From assembly GCA_007119985.1 (NCBI GenBank), contig SKOQ01000216.1, positions 1 through 5,257 of the forward strand: 5,257 nucleotides of DNA, in the 5' to 3' direction. The notes under the pieces are model-generated. The model worked only from the letters and a program-made list of their open reading frames with translations, searched no databases and was not told the origin of the DNA. Shown one piece after another: positions 1 to 4,990 of the stretch. The stretch comes from Marinospirillum sp. (lineage in GTDB: Bacteria > Pseudomonadota > Gammaproteobacteria > Pseudomonadales > Halomonadaceae). The position numbers and the translations under genes are program-made. How positions within the stretch are numbered: the first letter of the stretch is position 1; each line of letters opens with the position of its first letter.

Positions 1-300
1 CTCTACCCACCCCTGTGGCTGGCCTGGACCCAACCCTGGCAGTATCAACCGCAAGTGCCGACTGGCCCTTTGCCCGAACAACTGGCTCAGCGCCCGGCTT
101 ATCCCTTACCGCCCGAGATCCAAGCCGCCAAAGACGAAGGCATGCGTTTATGGGGGCAGACACTGAGTTTGGTGGCTACGCTTTGTGAGCCAGTTCACCC
201 AGAAACCGGAGCTGCAACACCGAAGCGCGTAAAAATCTCGGTGATCTCACCAGATGCACGCATTTTTTCAATCTCAGCTCGTAACGCAGGCACATATTGA
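1..300 (+). CDS. 3' part of an unidentified plus-strand gene (5' end outside window)
   Basis: Frame 1 is open from the left edge to a TGA at 298-300, giving about 99 residues of a C-terminal region. I do not recognise the family. The visible part starts LYPPLWLAWTQPWQY, is rich in Pro, Trp and Gln up to about residue 45, then has a more helical-looking stretch (EIQAAKDEGMRLWGQTLSL). No signal peptide or clear membrane segment is visible. Codon choice in 1-190 looks more natural in this frame than in the other two plus frames. A GTG at 55 could be a start, but the frame is open upstream, so a partial gene is more likely. The last 106 bp lie antisense to the end of the minus-strand solute-binding gene, which is unusual. 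Frame 3 stops at 186-188, just before that gene's end, so a frameshift or wrong frame choice is possible. Confidence 0.4.
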   Translation, partial: LYPPLWLAWTQPWQYQPQVPTGPLPEQLAQRPAYPLPPEIQAAKDEGMRLWGQTLSLVATLCEPVHPETGAATPKRVKISVISPDARIFSISARNAGTY

Positions 301-941
301 TGGTGTACAGAATGCAAAGGGACGCTGAAATAACGCCCGTTCAGGGTGACTTCCTGATACGCCACCGCTACTAGGCCAGCGCTCTGCTCATAAATCTCCA
401 GTCCATGTTGTTCTGAGGTCACAACAAGATCGATGTAGCCAGCCTGGAGCATTTGTACAAGTTGCTCTGTCTGGGTCACAAACACCATATTGAGTGAGGC
501 CATCGACAGGTTAAAGGTTTCAGAATAAAAGCTTGAGTTCAAGGCACCAATGCTGAGGTTGCTCAGTTGATCAGCCTGGCTGATTTGGAGTGGATTGTCG
601 GCGTTTTTAAAGAAGTGCAGTGTTCTTGCTGCATAGCCGATCAGGATGGGGTCGAGGAAGGCCTCGCGCTCAGCATCCATTGAATGTAATGGAATCAAAT
701 CCACCTCACCGCTTCTTGCAAAGGCAAGGGTGCGCGCCCAAGGGACAGGGTTCCATTCAACGCGATGGCCGAGGCGCTCTATGGCGATATTGATCACTTC
801 TATGCCTGGCCCAGAGCAACCGGCTGGTGTGACCCAGATGAGCGGGGCTCGGTCACGACAATGTCCTTGCCAAACCACGCTGGCCCAAGCCGGTGTGATG
901 GCGAGACTGAGCAGCAGTGATAGAGATGCCAGTATTTTCAT
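195..941 (-). CDS. Secreted solute-binding-protein-like protein (family 3 type)
   Basis: The 248-residue product looks like a periplasmic amino-acid-type (SBP family 3) binding protein. Residues 1-20 form a signal peptide: a Lys at position 2, a Leu-rich core, and an A-W-A cleavage site, giving a mature start at Ser21. No lipobox Cys is present, so a soluble periplasmic protein is expected. The two-lobe pattern is visible: lobe 1 includes PWARTLAFARSGEVDLIP (67-84) and a crossover near 95-110; lobe 2 holds the QLVQMLQAGYIDLVVTS stretch (160-176); the end (MRASGEITEIFTRFG, 227-241) is the family's usual C-terminal helix. Cys28 and Cys42 may form a disulphide. AGAGGG sits 6 nt before the ATG. 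No ABC permease or ATPase gene is adjacent, so it is an orphan; many such proteins in marine gammaproteobacteria have unknown ligands. The substrate cannot be told from sequence. No terminator is visible after the stop. Confidence 0.85.
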   Translation of the reverse strand: MKILASLSLLLSLAITPAWASVVWQGHCRDRAPLIWVTPAGCSGPGIEVINIAIERLGHRVEWNPVPWARTLAFARSGEVDLIPLHSMDAEREAFLDPILIGYAARTLHFFKNADNPLQISQADQLSNLSIGALNSSFYSETFNLSMASLNMVFVTQTEQLVQMLQAGYIDLVVTSEQHGLEIYEQSAGLVAVAYQEVTLNGRYFSVPLHSVHHQYVPALRAEIEKMRASGEITEIFTRFGVAAPVSG

Positions 942-967
942 GAGCGACCCTCTAAAAAATTAAGGAT

Positions 968-986
968 ACAAGGCTTGGCATCTTGT
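968..986. repeat. Inverted repeat in the leader of the solute-binding gene
   Basis: ACAAG (968-972) and its complement CTTGT (982-986) are separated by 9 bp, giving a 19-bp partial palindrome 27 bp upstream of the ATG at 941. The half-site spacing suits a dimeric transcription factor, but the arms are only 5 bp, so chance is a real alternative. No convincing sigma-70 promoter could be placed in this leader. Confidence 0.3.
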
Positions 987-996
987 CTCTATGCAC

Positions 997-1023
997 TTTA
1001 GTCTGGTTTGCGCGTTTTAGTCT
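997..1023. repeat. 8-bp direct repeat, 19-bp period, upstream of the solute-binding gene
   Basis: TTTAGTCT occurs at 997-1004 and again at 1016-1023 (AGACTAAA on the transcribed strand). It lies between the tRNA-Met terminator and the solute-binding gene. It could be a tandem regulator site for that gene or an accident in an AT-rich stretch. Confidence 0.3.
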
Positions 1024-1037
1024 CAGCGGGCAGGCAT

Positions 1038-1071
1038 AAAAAAACCCCTTAAGCCGAGGCTTAAGGGGTTT
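1038..1071 (-). terminator. Intrinsic terminator after tRNA-Met
   Basis: A perfect 14-bp stem (1042-1055 with 1058-1071, inner CC/GG pairs closing on a very tight loop; realistically 13 pairs around CGAG) is followed on the minus strand by a run of seven T (1044-1038). It begins 7 bp beyond the encoded CCA of tRNA-Met, so it ends the tRNA transcript and any read-through from ychF. It also insulates the solute-binding gene downstream. On the plus strand only TTT follows the stem, so it would terminate less well in that direction. Confidence 0.93.
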
Positions 1072-1078
1072 GATTCTT

Positions 1079-1155
1079 TGGTGGCTATGCCCTGATTTGA
1101 ACAGGGGACCCCATCATTATGAGTGATGTGCTCTAACCAGCTGAGCTACATAGCC
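1079..1155 (-). tRNA. tRNA-Met (CAU), elongator type
   Basis: A complete 77-nt cloverleaf is readable on the minus strand. Acceptor GGCTATG (from 1155) pairs with CATAGCC; the D arm is AGCTCAGCTGGTTAGAGC; the anticodon stem and loop are CATCA-CTCATAA-TGATG with CAT at 1119-1121; the T stem is CCCTG/CAGGG. The discriminator is A and CCA is encoded (1079-1081). The anticodon arm is the one I know from E. coli elongator tRNA-Met, and unlike tRNA-Ile2, which also reads CAT. It lacks the C1-A72 mismatch and the three GC pairs of initiator tRNA. It therefore delivers methionine at internal AUG codons. It lies 81 bp beyond the ychF stop with its own promoter and terminator. Confidence 0.96.
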
Positions 1156-1183
1156 ATTTGAGCCGAAGCACAAAGTGGGGCGT

Positions 1184-1211
1184 ATTTTAACAGTCAGACA
1201 GCCAGTGTCAA
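1184..1211 (-). promoter_or_regulatory. Sigma-70 promoter of tRNA-Met
   Basis: On the minus strand TTGACA (1211-1206, perfect -35) and TAAAAT (1189-1184, -10) are separated by 16 bp. The -10 is followed by ACGCCCCAC, a C-rich discriminator typical of stable-RNA promoters under stringent or growth-rate control. The expected transcript start near 1177 leaves a leader of roughly 22 nt to be trimmed by RNase P before the tRNA 5' end at 1155. Confidence 0.85.
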
Positions 1212-1236
1212 GACTTTAACCTAGAAAGCTCATGAC

Positions 1237-2331
1237 TTAAACGTTAAAGCGATAGTGCATCACATCGCCATCTTTGATGATGTAGTCCTTGCCTTCTAAG
1301 CGCCATTTGCCAGCTTCTTTTGCTCCTTGCTCGCCCTTGTACTGCACAAAGTCGTCATAGGCAACGACCTCAGCGCGGATAAAGCCCTTCTGGAAGTCGG
1401 TATGAATCACGCCGGCGCCTTCTGGAGCGGTCGCGCCTTGCTTGACTGTCCAGGCGCGCACTTCTTTGACGCCAGCAGTGAAGTAGGTTTGTAGACCAAG
1501 TAGCGCGTAGCCTGCGCGAATCACGCGGTTTAAGCCGGGCTCTTCCAATCCCATGCTTTCAAGGAACATGGCCTTTTCTTCTGGGTCGTCTAGTTCAGCG
1601 ATTTCAGCTTCGATCTTATTGCAGACGGGGACAACCAGCGCCTGCTCACGCTCAGCGATGGCGCGCACTGTATCCAGGTGCGGGTTATTCTCAAAGCCTT
1701 CTTCGTTAACATTGGCGATATACATGGTGGGCTTCAGGGTGAGGAAGCCATAGCTTTTCATCAGCTGTTTTTCTGCCTCACTGAGCCCAAAGCTGCGCAG
1801 GGGTTGGCCTTCTGCGAGATGGGGTTGAATGCGCTCGAGAATTTCTTTCTGAGCGATGGCTTCTTTATCGCCACCCTTAGCAGAGCGGGCCAGCTTTTGA
1901 ATGCCTTTTTCGACTGAGTCTAAATCGGCCAGTGCCAGTTCCATGTTGATGATTTCAATGTCATTGGCAGGATCAACGCGATTGGCGACATGAATCACGT
2001 TTTCGTCTTCAAAGCAACGCACAACATGAGCGATGGCTTGAGTTTCACGAATATTAGCAAGAAACTTGTTTCCCAGGCCCTCGCCCTTAGAGGCACCAGC
2101 GACCAAGCCAGCAATATCCACAAACTCCATCGTGGTCGGCAGGACGCGCTCTGGCTTCACGATCTCAGCCAACACATCCAGGCGGGGATCGGGCATGGGT
2201 ACGATGCCGGTATTGGGTTCAATGGTGCAGAAAGGGAAGTTCTCAGCGTCTATGCCTGATTGTGTCAATGCATTGAAGAGTGTTGATTTACCAACGTTGG
2301 GCAGGCCAACAATGCCGCAATTAAAACCCAT
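1237..2331 (-). CDS. ychF: Ribosome-binding ATPase YchF (OLA1/Obg family)
   Basis: The 364-residue protein matches the usual length (E. coli 363). YchF is a cytoplasmic P-loop NTPase of the Obg group that prefers ATP, binds ribosomes, and is linked to oxidative-stress control and leaderless translation. Seen here: G1 loop GLPNVGKST (9-17); switch I region NFPFCTIEPNTG (31-42); G3 DIAGLVAGASKGEG (72-85); the NVNE motif (207-210) in place of GTP-specific NKxD, which explains ATP use; and His114 in the position of the family's hydrolysis-linked histidine. A helical insertion lies near 130-200 and a TGS domain at about 280-364. The ATG at 2331 has AAGGAG 6 nt upstream. It lies 72 bp downstream of pth, with no clear terminator between, so the two are probably co-transcribed, as commonly seen. 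No terminator follows, so transcripts may run into tRNA-Met. Confidence 0.98.
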   Translation of the reverse strand: MGFNCGIVGLPNVGKSTLFNALTQSGIDAENFPFCTIEPNTGIVPMPDPRLDVLAEIVKPERVLPTTMEFVDIAGLVAGASKGEGLGNKFLANIRETQAIAHVVRCFEDENVIHVANRVDPANDIEIINMELALADLDSVEKGIQKLARSAKGGDKEAIAQKEILERIQPHLAEGQPLRSFGLSEAEKQLMKSYGFLTLKPTMYIANVNEEGFENNPHLDTVRAIAEREQALVVPVCNKIEAEIAELDDPEEKAMFLESMGLEEPGLNRVIRAGYALLGLQTYFTAGVKEVRAWTVKQGATAPEGAGVIHTDFQKGFIRAEVVAYDDFVQYKGEQGAKEAGKWRLEGKDYIIKDGDVMHYRFNV

Positions 2332-2403
2332 GATGTTCTCCTTGATACTGGATGGCGTGGCAGTCGATGCTGCTGCGCAATGATAAAATAGAAGGCTTGG
2401 CCT

Positions 2404-2988
2404 CTAGCCCTGAAAGGCATGCAGGCTTTGCATGGCCTTGTTGAACTGGCCTTCGAGAATGAGTGGCAGATGTTGGCGAGTGGCATGGATAGCGGCTTCT
2501 ATAGCCTCTCGCTCCGCGCTCGGTGGCTTGCCAAGCACATAGCCAGTGACTTGGCTTGCATGTCCAGGGTGCCCGATACCTAAGCGCAAGCGATAAAAGT
2601 CCTTTTGGTTGCCCAAGGCGCTGATGGTATCGCGTAGTCCATTGTGTCCACCATGACCGCCGCCTTTTTTGAGGCGGGCGACGCCAGCGGGGAGATCCAG
2701 CTCGTCATGTGCCACCAGAATCTGCTCGGGAAGAATTTTATAAAAGTGCGCGAGCGCGGCAATCGCTTGGCCGCTGCGATTCATAAAAGTTGTTGGAACC
2801 AGCAGGTGAAGAGCGTGTCCTTGCAGGTTGGTCTGGCAGTGTAAGCCATGAAACTTGCTGCTTTTTAACGGGCAGCCGAGTTCAGCAGCGAGGCTTTCTA
2901 TCAGCCAGGCACCGGCGTTATGGCGGGTGGCAGCATAGTCAGCACCTGGGTTGCCGAGTCCGACGAGAAGCTTAATCGGTAGCGTCAT
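2404..2988 (-). CDS. pth: Peptidyl-tRNA hydrolase
   Basis: The enzyme cleaves the ester bond of peptidyl-tRNAs that drop off ribosomes, freeing tRNA for reuse; it acts in the cytoplasm as a monomer and is essential in bacteria. The 194-residue product matches the bacterial Pth family (E. coli 194). Motifs: VGLGNPG (9-15) with Asn13; TRHNAGAW (21-28) with the catalytic His23; TTFMNRSG (66-73); HDELDLPAG (94-102) with Asp95; KKGGGHGGHNGLRD (107-120) with Asn116; RLRLGIGHPG (133-142). All residues known to matter in the E. coli enzyme are present. The start ATG at 2988 fits family length, but only a weak TAAG lies upstream, so initiation may be modest. The gene follows the rplY terminator, so it needs its own promoter or read-through; I could not place a convincing one in 2989-3056. 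Confidence 0.98.
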   Translation of the reverse strand: MTLPIKLLVGLGNPGADYAATRHNAGAWLIESLAAELGCPLKSSKFHGLHCQTNLQGHALHLLVPTTFMNRSGQAIAALAHFYKILPEQILVAHDELDLPAGVARLKKGGGHGGHNGLRDTISALGNQKDFYRLRLGIGHPGHASQVTGYVLGKPPSAEREAIEAAIHATRQHLPLILEGQFNKAMQSLHAFQG

Positions 2989-3008
2989 CTTACTGTGCTT
3001 TATGTTGG

Positions 3009-3022
3009 GCTCAGAAGTGAGC
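3009..3022 (-). other. Small hairpin in the pth leader
   Basis: On the minus strand GCTCA-CTTC-TGAGC forms a 5-bp stem with a 4-nt loop, 20 nt before the pth start codon. No T-run follows, so it is not a terminator. Its role, if any, is unknown; the same CTTC loop is seen in the hairpin between prs and rplY. Confidence 0.35.
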
Positions 3023-3056
3023 GGGTGAGCAGATCAAAATACAACGGATAGATGCG

Positions 3057-3089
3057 AAAAAACCCAGAAGCCTGATCAGGCCTCTGGGT
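3057..3089 (-). terminator. Intrinsic terminator after rplY
   Basis: The minus strand has ACCCAGA (3062-3068) pairing with 3083-3089, one A/C mismatch, then GCCT/AGGC closing a GATC loop (3074-3077). Six T follow (3062-3057). It lies 20 bp after the rplY stop and should end the prs-rplY transcript, separating it from pth. Confidence 0.92.
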
Positions 3090-3108
3090 CTTTGTTGCAA
3101 AGAGCGGC

Positions 3109-3726
3109 TTATTCAGCGGCTTCTTCACCTTCAGCTTCTTGTGCGCCGCCTTTCTTAGCGTGTACGCTGACTACGCCAGTGTCGCCGCCGTGGGCCAGAG
3201 CAGTGATGCTCACGCCTGCTGGCAGTTTCAGGTCAGACAGGTGAATTGTCTCGCCTTCTTTCAGCTCAGCAACATCGATATCGATAGAAGCAGGCAGGTT
3301 CTGTGGCAGTGCAGTCACTTCAACTTCGTTCAGCAGGTGCTGGATCATACCGCCTTGCTGCTTCACGCCAACGCAAGTTTCTTCGTTGATGAAGTGGAAA
3401 GGCACCAGGATGTTGACTGTGTGTGTCGCATCAACGCGCTGGAAATCCATGTGCATAACAGTCGGCTTGAAGGGGTGACGCTGCATGTCTTTGATGACAA
3501 CCTGCTGCTCTTTGCCATCGATGTTGAGCAGCAATACAGAAGAATAAACTGACTCTTCAATTGCCAGAACGCGGTAGAACTCGCGCTGCTCTAAAGCGAT
3601 GCTTTGTGGCGCTTCTTCACCGCCATAAACGATGGCAGGAATGTACTTGTTTTCACGACGCAGGCGGCGGCTCGCACCCTTACCCAGGTCGTTACGTGCT
3701 GTAGCTTCAAATTTAAATTGTGTCAT
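3109..3726 (-). CDS. rplY: Large ribosomal subunit protein L25, long CTC/TL5 form
   Basis: L25 binds 5S rRNA in the central protuberance of the 50S subunit. This 205-residue form has two domains. Residues 1-95 match the short E. coli L25: GKGASRRLRREN (15-26), PAIVYGG (30-36), QRHPFKPTVMHMDF (82-95). Residues about 100-190 form the extra TL5-like beta domain seen in CTC proteins, including GDTGVVSVHA at its end. The acidic tail (GGAQEAEGEEAAE, 193-205) is probably disordered. The related Bacillus protein Ctc is stress induced; whether that holds here cannot be seen. The ATG at 3726 has GAGGA 6 nt upstream, and that site lies in a small hairpin. The gene sits 95 bp downstream of prs and ends before a strong terminator, so prs-rplY is probably one transcript. 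Confidence 0.97.
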   Translation of the reverse strand: MTQFKFEATARNDLGKGASRRLRRENKYIPAIVYGGEEAPQSIALEQREFYRVLAIEESVYSSVLLLNIDGKEQQVVIKDMQRHPFKPTVMHMDFQRVDATHTVNILVPFHFINEETCVGVKQQGGMIQHLLNEVEVTALPQNLPASIDIDVAELKEGETIHLSDLKLPAGVSITALAHGGDTGVVSVHAKKGGAQEAEGEEAAE

Positions 3727-3731
3727 GGTGA

Positions 3732-3743
3732 GTCCTCGTGGAC
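3732..3743 (-). promoter_or_regulatory. Hairpin covering the rplY ribosome-binding site
   Basis: On the minus strand GTCC-ACGA-GGAC (3743 to 3732) folds into a GC-rich 4-bp stem. The Shine-Dalgarno GAGGA (3737-3733) lies partly in the loop and partly in the 3' arm. This could dampen ribosome access to rplY. The stem is short, so the effect may be small or absent. Confidence 0.35.
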
Positions 3744-3797
3744 GCTAAAAGTAAAAACACGGCTCGCCCGCGACCAAGCAGAGCAGTGCTATGGGTT

Positions 3798-3811
3798 CTC
3801 CCGAAGGGGAG
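3798..3811 (-). other. Hairpin between prs and rplY, not a clear terminator
   Basis: Just 10 nt after the prs stop codon, the minus strand has CTCCC-CTTC-GGGAG, a 5-bp GC-rich stem. No T-run follows in the direction of transcription, so a full intrinsic terminator is unlikely. It may protect the prs 3' end, mark a processing site, or reduce read-through into rplY. Further on, GCTTG/CGAGC around an 8-nt loop (about 3760-3778) followed by five T could be a weak attenuator. Confidence 0.45.
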
Positions 3812-3821
3812 CAGAAAATTT

Positions 3822-4766
3822 TTAGCGGAACATCGCGCTAATGGATTCTTCATTACTGACGCGGCGTACGGCTTCAGCCAACAGACCGGAAATCGTCAGC
3901 TGACGAATTTTGCCTGTTTTTAAGGCTTCATCAGTCAGTGGAATCGTATCGGTGACGATCAATTCGTCTAGGGTTGAGCCAGCTAGGTTGCTTAAAGCTG
4001 CGCCAGAGAGAACAGCGTGAGTCGCATAGGCCACAACCTTTTTGGCACCACGGTTTTTCAGCGCTTCAGCGGCTTTGCAAAGCGTGCCAGCCGTATCGAC
4101 CATATCATCAACCAGGATGCAGGTGCGGCCTTCAATTTCACCGATAATGTGCATCACCTGGGCTTGGTTGGCCTGTGGGCGGCGCTTATCAATAATCGCC
4201 AAATCAGTGTCGTTCAGTTCTTTGGCAATGGCACGCGCACGGACGACGCCACCAACATCAGGTGAGACCACGACCATATTCTCATAGCCTTGACGTTCGA
4301 TATCATCCAGCAGAATCGGCGAGCCATAGATGTTATCAACAGGGACATCAAAAAAGCCCTGAATCTGATCAGCATGCAGATCCATTGTCATCACGCGGTT
4401 AACGCCAGCGGCGCACATCATATCGGCAATGGCTTTGGCTGAAATAGGTACGCGTGCAGAGCGGACACGGCGATCTTGGCGGGCATAGCCAAAATAGGGG
4501 ATAACAGCAGTAATACGATGAGCAGAAGCACGACGCAGCGCATCCACCATCAGAATCAGTTCCATCAGGTTGTCATTAGTGGGGGCGCAGGTGGACTGAA
4601 TCACAAAGACATCCTTGCCGCGCACATTCTCGTTGATTTCGATTGCGATTTCACCATCGCTAAACTGACCAACTGTCGCATCACCCATACGGATATCGAG
4701 ACAATCAACGACTTTACGCGCTAGTTCCGGGTTGGCATTGCCCGAAAACACCATCAAGTTTGACAC
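3822..4766 (-). CDS. prs: Ribose-phosphate pyrophosphokinase (PRPP synthetase)
   Basis: The enzyme transfers pyrophosphate from ATP to ribose 5-phosphate to make PRPP, used for purine, pyrimidine, NAD, His and Trp synthesis; the class I enzyme is a cytoplasmic hexamer. The 314 residues compare with 315 in E. coli. Visible sites: PYFGYARQDRR (90-100) for ATP; DLHADQIQGFFDVPVDN (129-145) with metal-binding His131; flexible-loop DKRRP (193-197) with Lys194 and Arg196; ribose-5-phosphate loop DDMVDTAGT (220-228) with Asp220, Asp221 and Asp224; the C-terminal SNEESISAMF is conserved. The start is GTG at 4766, which aligns with the E. coli N-terminus; the ATG four codons in would remove conserved length. 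AGGGTGA lies upstream. The tRNA-Gln terminator ends 31 bp before the start codon, so promoter placement is unclear; read-through from tRNA-Gln or ispE is possible. Confidence 0.98.
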   Translation of the reverse strand: MSNLMVFSGNANPELARKVVDCLDIRMGDATVGQFSDGEIAIEINENVRGKDVFVIQSTCAPTNDNLMELILMVDALRRASAHRITAVIPYFGYARQDRRVRSARVPISAKAIADMMCAAGVNRVMTMDLHADQIQGFFDVPVDNIYGSPILLDDIERQGYENMVVVSPDVGGVVRARAIAKELNDTDLAIIDKRRPQANQAQVMHIIGEIEGRTCILVDDMVDTAGTLCKAAEALKNRGAKKVVAYATHAVLSGAALSNLAGSTLDELIVTDTIPLTDEALKTGKIRQLTISGLLAEAVRRVSNEESISAMFR

Positions 4767-4797
4767 CGGATCACCCTGATTGAACTGAGAGGATAAG

Positions 4798-4823
4798 AAA
4801 AAGGCAGCGAGAGATTGCTGCCT
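4798..4823 (-). terminator. Intrinsic terminator between tRNA-Gln and prs
   Basis: AGGCAGC (minus strand, 4823-4817) pairs perfectly with 4808-4802 across an 8-nt loop and is followed by a T-run ending at 4798. It lies 25 bp after the CCA end of tRNA-Gln and 31 bp before the prs start codon. It should end the tRNA transcript but, with five T, may leak into prs. Confidence 0.85.
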
Positions 4824-4847
4824 GAGGAGTTATTCACTCGAATAGAT

Positions 4848-4922
4848 TGGCTGGGGTGGAAGGATTCGAACCCACGCATGGCTGGACCAAAACCAGCTGC
4901 CTTACCACTTGGCGACACCCCA
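4848..4922 (-). tRNA. tRNA-Gln (UUG)
   Basis: A 75-nt cloverleaf is readable on the minus strand: acceptor TGGGGTG (from 4922) with CACCCCA; D arm GCC-AAGTGGTAA-GGC; anticodon arm GCTGG-TTTTGGT-CCAGC with TTG at 4888-4890; T loop TTCGAAT; discriminator G; encoded CCA (4848-4850). The U1-A72 pair and the G discriminator are typical identity features for glutaminyl-tRNA synthetase. It reads CAA and, by wobble, CAG. Two oddities: the T stem GTGGG/CCTTC has a U50-U64 mismatch and a G51-U63 wobble, and the base after the anticodon is G37, where E. coli tRNA-Gln has A. It is still probably functional given its good promoter and terminator. Placement between ispE and prs is shared with pseudomonads. 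Confidence 0.95.
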
Positions 4923-4937
4923 GCATTTCGGGGCAGA

Positions 4938-4965
4938 ATTATAGCAAGGATCATCAACGCGTCAA
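4938..4965 (-). promoter_or_regulatory. Sigma-70 promoter of tRNA-Gln
   Basis: On the minus strand TTGACG (4965-4960) and a perfect TATAAT (4943-4938) are 16 bp apart, with TGC just before the -10 resembling an extended element. The following TCTGCCCCG is a C-rich discriminator as found at stable-RNA promoters. The expected start near 4931 leaves about 9 nt of leader before the tRNA 5' end. No terminator is visible between the ispE stop and this promoter. Confidence 0.9.
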
Positions 4966-4990
4966 GCCCCGAGTGTGCTTTTTTTCTGGG

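Noticed and set aside
646..963. 105-codon plus-strand open frame opposite the start of the solute-binding gene
   Set aside because: Composition (Ser, Arg, Pro rich) and position suggest an antisense shadow of the real gene, which has a signal peptide and a good ribosome-binding site.
1079..1155. tRNA with CAT anticodon as tRNA-Ile2 (lysidine-modified) or initiator tRNA
   Set aside because: The anticodon arm matches elongator tRNA-Met; it lacks the three G-C pairs and the unpaired 1-72 position of the initiator, and differs from the Ile2 pattern.
1702..1713. NVNE in YchF as a defective GTP-specificity motif
   Set aside because: The NxxE form is the family norm and goes with ATP preference.
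2066..2383. 105-codon plus-strand open frame opposite the ychF N-terminus
   Set aside because: Antisense to the conserved P-loop region of ychF and without family features.
2265..2486. 73-codon minus-strand open frame spanning the pth-ychF gap
   Set aside because: It overlaps the conserved ends of both genes in another frame and has no recognisable motif; the gap itself contains only the ychF ribosome-binding site and AT-rich spacer.
2404..2988. Possible pseudogenisation of pth because of its weak ribosome-binding site
   Set aside because: All catalytic residues (Asn13, His23, Asp95, Asn116) and full length are intact, so the gene is functional.
3139..3552. 137-codon open frame on the plus strand inside rplY
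   Set aside because: It is fully antisense to a well-supported ribosomal protein gene, matches no family I know, and lacks a convincing ribosome-binding site; an antisense shadow.
4754..4957. 67-codon minus-strand open frame running through tRNA-Gln
   Set aside because: It translates the tRNA gene and its promoter; the tRNA call explains the sequence fully.
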